64,000 bases of DNA from Calycina herbarum (Eukaryota > Ascomycota > Leotiomycetes > Helotiales > Pezizellaceae): positions 496,001 to 560,000 of the forward strand of contig LLEY01000006.1 of assembly GCA_001414485.1 (NCBI GenBank). The letters are read 5' to 3'. The position numbers and the translations under genes are program-made. The notes under the pieces were generated by a model, which saw only the letters and a list, made by a program, of their open reading frames with translations, did no database searches and was not told the DNA's origin. Shown in pieces: positions 57,848 through 64,000 of the stretch. The first letter of the stretch is position 1; each line of letters opens with the position of its first letter.

Positions 57848-58783
57848 TTATACCAAGCATATTAACATAGATGCCATAACTAGTACAAGACTTCCTGCAA
57901 TATTCACAACATTTCCCTTCCCAGCAGCACTCTTTTTCGATGTCGTAGCAGCGGCCGAGGAACTCGCTGGTAATGCCTCCGTAGATGTGATAACAGCCGT
58001 AGTCCCCGGAACGACGCTCTCCGATTTCGTAGTTCCAGGGACGGTACTTGGTTGCGCAGTCGAAACCGTAGTCGAAGTGACACTCGCGGTACTCACAGCT
58101 TGCGCGCTATTCGAGACTGTTGACGATATCGTAGACGAAACAACCAACACGCTCGAAACAACAGAGCCAGGAATCGTAGTAGGTGAGATCGTAGTCGCAG
58201 GAATCGTGCTCCCAGGAAGAGTAGTAGTATAAGTATGCGTGACCCAACCTCCCAATGCAGTAGCCGGAATAGCACTTCCCACGCCCGAAGCCGTGAACTG
58301 AGCTGGCAGAACGAGGGTAGCGGTATTCGGTTTCGCAGCCGCGTTACTGGCGTAGATATTCCCCGACTGGCCATTCGCCAATGTATAATCGCCCGTTATC
58401 AGATTCGCCTTGTCGCCATTGCTGGAACTATATGCGCCCGTCGCGACGGTGCCGAAACTGTTATCGGGGAGGACGAAGTTGGTGGTGAATTTATCGTAGC
58501 AGAACGGGAGGGCGAGGTTGGCGAGTGTCAAGCAGGAAAGTGAGGATACGCAGCAGAGAGAGGCGGTGCCGTCGGCTCGTTTTTTGAGGGGTGGGAGTGA
58601 GGAGGAGAGCAGATCTTGGAGGAGAGATGTGAATTGCGAGGAGCCGATTGAGGGAGAGGTCATGGAATTTGCACCGGCTGGTGCGCAAACGGTGTATCCT
58701 GTTTGACAAGTACCGGTGGAAGCAGAATATACTGGGAGAGCGAGTGCGATCGCACTGACGAGGATGCTTTGGGTCGTCTTCAT
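57848..58783 (-). CDS. GPI-anchored-type surface protein
   Basis: A single exon of 311 residues. A signal peptide (MKTTQSILVSAIALALPVYS) is followed by a Cys-containing domain (TCQTGYTVCAP, SLCCVSSLSCL, LPFCYDKF). In this part FCYDKFTTNFVLPDNSFG and GDYTLANGQSGNIY form a compact block seen in several secreted fungal proteins. A Ser/Thr/Val-rich stalk follows, with repeated TTIPGS/TVPGT elements, likely O-glycosylated. The C-terminus has a small-residue cleavage-site region (KKSAAGKGN) and a hydrophobic tail (IAGSLVLVMASMLICLV), the pattern of a GPI signal. Cell wall or plasma membrane surface is therefore expected. Function unknown. The start at 58783 gives the signal peptide; the longer frame from 58915 does not. 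Confidence 0.78.
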   Translation of the reverse strand: MKTTQSILVSAIALALPVYSASTGTCQTGYTVCAPAGANSMTSPSIGSSQFTSLLQDLLSSSLPPLKKRADGTASLCCVSSLSCLTLANLALPFCYDKFTTNFVLPDNSFGTVATGAYSSSNGDKANLITGDYTLANGQSGNIYASNAAAKPNTATLVLPAQFTASGVGSAIPATALGGWVTHTYTTTLPGSTIPATTISPTTIPGSVVSSVLVVSSTISSTVSNSAQAVSTASVTSTTVSTAQPSTVPGTTKSESVVPGTTAVITSTEALPASSSAAATTSKKSAAGKGNVVNIAGSLVLVMASMLICLV

Positions 58784-61700
58784 CGTGAGTACTTTTCGTG
58801 ATATTACGGAGGTAAATGGCTGGTAGGCTTGTAAAGAAGATGAGATGTAGCAGGGTATCAAATAATGAAAAGATACGACGGTAAATGGAAAATAACGAGT
58901 GTATGAGTCTTCCAAAACTTATGCGACGAAAGCGAGTGTGTGAATGTTTTGTTTGAACAAGGAGGGAAAGAGGAGAGGCACTTGACCTTTTCAAAGAACT
59001 ATTCAGGGAAGGAGGAAGGCGGTATGGATGGAATGGACCACCTGAGGGCACACAAGACCAGACCAGACCAGGGACCGAACAAGTCAATCAACTTTTCTTT
59101 CCAACCTATCGCGGCTGGTGGAGCCGGCTATGTTATCCATGCCATGCTGGTGCACTGCTATGGGAGATGTTGCTCAGACCCAAGCCTGGCTTGGCCGCCC
59201 GTTGTGCAACTCTGGTGGCTGTGGGGAAATGATGGTGGTAGAGCTGCACGGGTCTTTTGAAAATATAAACTTTTATATCCAGATAGTGGCTTCTCGTAGG
59301 CTTGGAAAAATGGCTGATATGCCAATAGTCTCACTGGCGCCGAAAACTTTTTTTGTCACGATCTGAATATGCAGCTTATGCAGATCGGAGATGGCGCCCG
59401 CCGGCTCCTTCGGACCCCCTGAAAAAATAAGGGAGTGGGGGTTGAGAATGCAGGTGCTTCAAGCCTGTGAGCCTGCCACAAGTCCCTGATAAGAACGCCA
59501 TTTTCCAGCACTGGATAAATGAAAACAGTCCTTGAATCTTTCCCCTTCCTGCCATAAAACAATGCCATCCATTTCATGATGTCCAGATCGTGGAAATGCG
59601 GGAAGTGGGCAGATTAATTTGCGGTTTCAAGGACTCGGTTCTCGGCTGTGATTGTTGGCCTTCATCAAAATCCTATATTTAGATCCTCCACCAACCAACT
59701 CGTAGATAAAATCATCACCACACCCCGTAATCACGAGAATTAGTTTTGCTGAGTTTTCTAGTACGAGGGCTTAAGTAGTTCGTAACTAGGCCATCTGACA
59801 TTCACGTAGGAAGGCAGAGCTCGTATTATTCCCAACAAAGGAATACAAGCCTCGCAAACTCGTGACACGAAATAACTCCGATGGCTTGGAAAAGGAAATC
59901 TTTGGACCACGTCCAACTTCTTGTGTCGAGGTAAACATATACAGATAAAGACAGCGAAAAGCCCATAAAGTAAAAGATGCATGAGGCTAGATTTTTCTTG
60001 TGCATATACTTCCAAGTACAATCTATGCCATGTGTCGGGTACCTGCAGCCCACGAGAACAGACGCAGTATGCTGTACCTGTGTAGCTTTCTGAGTTAACT
60101 ATCTCAATTTTTTCTCCCTTATCGATGTATAAGTCCTTTCTTCTTTTTTCAATCCATTCAAGGACGTCTTGTCGAATTTCCTATTTCGGTCCATGAGTTC
60201 TGAAGTGCGTCGCTGTTTTGGGTATACAAACGTTCTGTTCATTCCTTCGATTCTCTCGTAGCTGCTTGCTTATCGTAGACCCGATGTTGAAGATGTTGAG
60301 GTTATACAGGCTGTACTAAAAGAATCCTCTTTTAGGATCTTGGTATTGACGCGGAGAATTTCGAGGTCAAGATTCGGGAGAACGAGCGAAGATGTACATA
60401 TTGCATAAGAGGTTACACCTCTCGGTATTTGGGGCATCGTGAAGACACTTCTCCGGGTACGATGCGTGATATGTTGTCGAAGAATCCAATGTCGAGGCTG
60501 ACACTTCTTCGAGGCTGTGAAGAAAGGATGTGGTGACTGTTATCATTTTCCCGAGAAGAATATAGCTAACTACCGAGAAGTTTTATGCCACTGAGCATCA
60601 TTGAGTATCATGATGAATGCGGCGGGATTGGGTACTTTGTACATGATGCCCTCTGCCCGAAGTGAATACAAGTGAGTTGAGGCTGTCCGAACTACGGTCA
60701 AGCGAGGACCGAACAGAAGACTTGGAATCAAACACCTGAGTCCTTGATATATTGTTGAAAATTCTATCTCGAAGAAATGCAGAACATCAGAATACAGAAA
60801 ACCAATTCCTCCACAGGTTCAAAGGACATGCCGTGTAAGCTTCAAACACTGACATAAAGCAGTGGAAGACTCGGATGTGCCACTTCACTGCCGGCAACGT
60901 CTTTGACGCTTCATGCCTGAACAACCTAAGCTCGCATTCTTTTATCCAATTAGATATGTAGGAGACGAAAAACGCGCGTAAGAGACAGCATATATACACA
61001 TATCGTAGAGCCGCAATGCCTTGGAGCAACGGAAATAGGAGACATATTTGACCCCGAAAAATGACTCGGCAAAATTGAAAATTGACAGCCCGAAGGCGAT
61101 ATATGTGGCTTCGTGTCAAATATTGGCTGAAGTACGTAGAGAAATAGGAATCTGAATTCGCCACTGTGGTGGTTGGTTTCTTTGCCGCTGGGACATTCTG
61201 ACTGGGGAAACTCAGGCCAGAGCAACAAAGAGAACGGAGGATCACAACCACAGCTTTGTCGAGCTATATGCTACCATTGCGGTTCCAGATAGAGTATATA
61301 TCCAGGTGCTTCCAGGAATGGTCTTCCAAATAATTGGGCGGTTCTGGAGTTGAGGCAAACATTTATGGTGACAAACTGGTCGACCCGGCCGTCAGCAAAG
61401 CATTGAAATGGATGAACTGTCCTCCGACGTGCCTGGATACGCCTGGATACGCCTGGAAAAGCCTGATTCTAGCCCCAAACTGTTGGAGGGATGGGGCACG
61501 ATTCAGGCCTTCAGGCTTTGTATTGGTGGTTTGGGTTGGTGTTTGGGAGTTTTAAGAGGCTGTCGACGAATCGCTAGAGATCAACGCCGCCTGCGCCACA
61601 TTCGTCGTATTCAGAGGATGCTACTTGGCTGCCTGTTTCCCCTCGCTCGCCATTCATTCACCTGGACTCTTTCAAGTCAACTCTTCAATCATTTCCTTTT

Positions 61701-61843
61701 CTATAACTTCAAATTCATCACCTTAACCATCGAGCGCATTAACTTACGCCCGATCACGACTTCTGTAACACTTCCTAACAATTCCTTTATCTGCCAGGTC
61801 CTTACTATCTCGATAAGATCGCCCAAGGCTATCGATCGCCACC
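58784..61843. other. Long gene-free stretch, about 3 kb
   Basis: I read both strands and found no frame with family features or a convincing exon chain. A 154-codon minus ORF (60787-61251) and a 172-codon + ORF (61408-61926) overlap other frames and lack structure; the latter runs into the next gene in a different frame. The last few hundred bases hold the promoter of the membrane protein at 61844, with CT-rich tracts just before its ATG. Confidence 0.4.
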
Positions 61844-63025
61844 ATGGCTTCACAATTCACTGGGGCGCTCGTGAAGCGCGGTATGGATGTGGCAATCGCT
61901 GCAAGCAACTCGAGAAAGGGAAATGAGGGCGCAGAGGAGCCGGCATATCAAATGCCGTGGTGGGGGATGTTGATGTTGGGCGCGACATTCATGGTCGCAT
62001 TTCTGGGAATGTCCATGGTAAGCCGAATCTTGTGGTATCTGCGAATTGGGCCACTGCTAACATTGGACGCCTAGATTGAATATACCTTCGGTCGTCTCAT
62101 CCCAACCCTCCTCATGATCGAATCTCCTCCTGAGACCATCACCTTCGAGCCTCTCCCAACTGAAGACTCGGATGCCAGTCTCACCAAGACCCCCGAACTC
62201 GAGGCTGTCAAGCCAAAGCCCATCACCGCCAGCTTCCGAACCACTCTACAACTCCTACAAACCAAGGGCGGTTTCCGTTCCCGATTCCGTGGTATCTCTG
62301 TCTTCGTCGTCACACAATTCGCCATCAATGCCATCACCCAAACTTTGGCTTCGTTGCCATTCTTCCCACGATTCGCAGCCCACCCTGTAGCCACTGTTGC
62401 TTGTGCCCAGATGGGTCTCGCATGGACGCTAATTGTTATCTCCGAGCCCAGCCCAAAGAGCTGGTTCCGTCGCATCCCCGCAAAGTCAACATGGAAGAAG
62501 GTTGCCATTCCAACTGCTGTCCTCGCACTTACCGAGCAGCTCTCCATCATCCTCCCATTCTACCTCGCTGTTGGTCTGGGTCTGACTGAGCATGACCCAA
62601 GAGAGTTTGCCAACCTTGGATCCCGCAAGACCGGAATGATGTTCGCAAGCTCCATCGCTGTCTTGGGCTTGGGACTTCTCATTGCATTCTTCCTCGTCGT
62701 CCCAGCAAATGTTACTCTCACCCGAGTTCAAGCTTCCCTTCTCTCCGATGCGGAAGAGTCCATCGTTCCTTTCGACAGATCCTTCAACGGAAAGGTCGTT
62801 CCTGAGATCGTTGGTGGAACCGGTGTTGTTGGCATGCTTGATGCATGGAGAACATTTGACTGGAGTGCCCGTGTCAGACTTGTCAAGGCATACGTCAAGG
62901 TCTTCTTCATGCAGATTGCACTCAGTGTTCTTCTCACACTTGCTATCTTTGCCCAACTCTTCATCATTGTTGGTCGTGATATCGAGAAGATCGCTCCTGG
63001 TGAGGGACACGCTGCTCTCATCTAA
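61844..63025 (+). CDS. Conserved multipass membrane protein, function unknown
   Basis: Exons 61844-62017 and 62075-63025 join across a 57-nt intron to 374 residues. A short N-terminal helix is followed by about six hydrophobic spans: MLMLGATFMVAFLGMSM, VTQFAINAITQTLASL, VACAQMGLAWTLIVI, LSIILPFYLAVGLGL, FASSIAVLGLGLLIAFFLVV and IALSVLLTLAIFAQLFIIVG. Between the third and fourth spans is a basic loop (KSWFRRIPAKSTWKK). Near the end, VRLVKAYVKVFFMQIALS precedes the last span. Similar proteins are widespread in filamentous ascomycetes, sometimes under misleading ubiquitin-related names; I see no ubiquitin-pathway motif. Codon use is strongly C-ending, unlike many genes in this window, which suggests good expression. 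Confidence 0.8.
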
Positions 63026-64000
63026 TCATCCCACAGTACGGATAGTATCATAAAAACGGATCACTACTATTACTAGGAGGCTTCAAATTTGATTGAGAAT
63101 TGTCAGGGTAAAATTCAATTTGATGATTTTTTCTTTTGTCTTGGGGAAAGAATTTGGAATGGTTTTCGGACACGGTGTTGTCTTTGGGGGTATAATGTAC
63201 TACTACTATGCTGGTACACAGATGACGAATTATAACAACTTTTCTTGACAAGCTCATTTCTTCTTTTATATGTTGAGTTTCTGTTAACAGGTTTTTATAC
63301 AATTACAGATTCACATGATCCTATCGTTGCATTAATCTTGTGATTCTTATTACCACGCTTTGAGTGACTGGTCTATTATGTATCCTGTTTAGCACCGCCA
63401 TAAAATATTGTAACCAGATATCCTGGGATGGTTGACATGAATCCTTCGTAGCATTTGGAACCAGGATGCGAGCGTGTGGTCGTCGTGGTGCGACCGTGGA
63501 ACTGGCGGTGAGGCTAGGAAAGCAGAGTTTTCACGACAGCGACAACAACAACAAAACCGACACGAAGACCTTATCCACAATCACTATACCACCTCTCGAG
63601 CTATACCTAAACGAAGTATTACGAGAAGACATAACCGACGCGGCGGACGAGACTTGGACGGGGAGGCGCTGTGCAGATTACAATAACAACATACAGTACA
63701 TTCCACCGAAGGCTCGATGAGCGTAGGACCTCGACCCCGGGGCAGGTGCCTCGTCCCCACCTGCTGCTGGATGGGCAGCAAAGAGGGCATTCGGAGTACA
63801 CGTGTCTTAGAGGGAGAAACTCTGTCGAGGCGTCTTATACCCTGATTCGGGAGGGACTGCTCACCCCTCCCCTAGGATAGAGAGAACAACGCTCGAAGGC
63901 ATACGTATGTCGGAGGAGGAAATCACAAATACAAGACTGAGGGATTGGTTAGTGGCAGGCAGGAACAAGAGAGAAGCGTCAGACAACAACGGGCTCGTTC
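63026..64000. other. 3' flank and window end
   Basis: No gene is supported. Several overlapping short ORFs lie at 63389-63880 on both strands, in GC-richer sequence with simple repeats (CAACAACAACAAAACC near 63545). This may be the start of a gene lying mostly outside the window. Confidence 0.4.

Noticed and set aside
60787..61251. 154-codon minus ORF in the 3-kb gene-free stretch
   Set aside because: No signal peptide, domain or exon partner; composition is not protein-like.
1..64000. tRNA or rRNA genes
   Set aside because: A scan by eye for B-box words (GTTCGAnnCC) next to plausible cloverleaf arms found none; a covariance-model search would be needed to exclude them fully.

Overview
The window reads as nuclear DNA of a filamentous ascomycete (Pezizomycotina). 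The reasons are: many short GT-AG introns (47-86 nt) inside genes on both strands; gene families typical of these fungi (Zn2Cys6 regulators, a NACHT-ankyrin NLR, LysM and GPI-type secreted proteins, NCS1 and MFS transporters); and a transposon block whose ORFs are riddled with TAA/TAG stops in very TpA-rich sequence, the mark of repeat-induced point mutation (RIP). I cannot name the species. Most gene models here were built by joining exons across splice sites, and I checked that each joined length is a multiple of three.

Layout. 0.5-1.4 kb: a short-chain dehydrogenase (-). 2.0-3.5 kb: repeats, including a Harbinger-type MITE. 3.6-9.8 kb: a 2036-residue NACHT-ankyrin receptor (-), followed by an unrecognised coiled-coil protein (-). 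11.4-21.3 kb: a nested transposon block, in which a Fot1/pogo element has been split by Ty3/gypsy LTR sequence with three LTRs. 21.3-24.0 kb: repeats and a mariner-type MITE. 24.0-28.7 kb: a Zn2Cys6 regulator divergent from a truncated sugar permease, which abuts a heavily broken DAL5-type permease pseudogene. 29.3-33.1 kb: mitochondrial-type D-lactate dehydrogenase (-), divergent from a kynurenine-aminotransferase-like gene (+) carrying one in-frame stop. 33.2-37.4 kb: two members of a small single-pass membrane protein family and a two-LysM secreted protein. 38.2-57 kb: an NCS1 permease, a second Zn2Cys6 regulator divergent from a flavin monooxygenase, a broken third copy of the membrane protein, an MFS exporter, a secreted protein and a second flavin monooxygenase. 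57.8-63.0 kb: a GPI-type surface protein and a multipass membrane protein.

How the genes may work together. The 38-57 kb stretch has the parts of a catabolic or detoxification cluster: an importer of nucleobase-like compounds with GATA-type nitrogen-control sites upstream, a pathway-type regulator sharing a promoter with an FMNH2-dependent monooxygenase, a paralogous monooxygenase 10 kb away, and a drug-type exporter. That they form one pathway is inference. The regulator/sugar-permease pair at 24-27.6 kb looks like a decayed sugar-use module.

The observations most worth following are the three-LTR arrangement and the extra opposite-strand ORF inside the gypsy element, the family of three related membrane proteins in different states of decay, the junction of two truncated permeases, and the possible nitrogen-heterocycle cluster.
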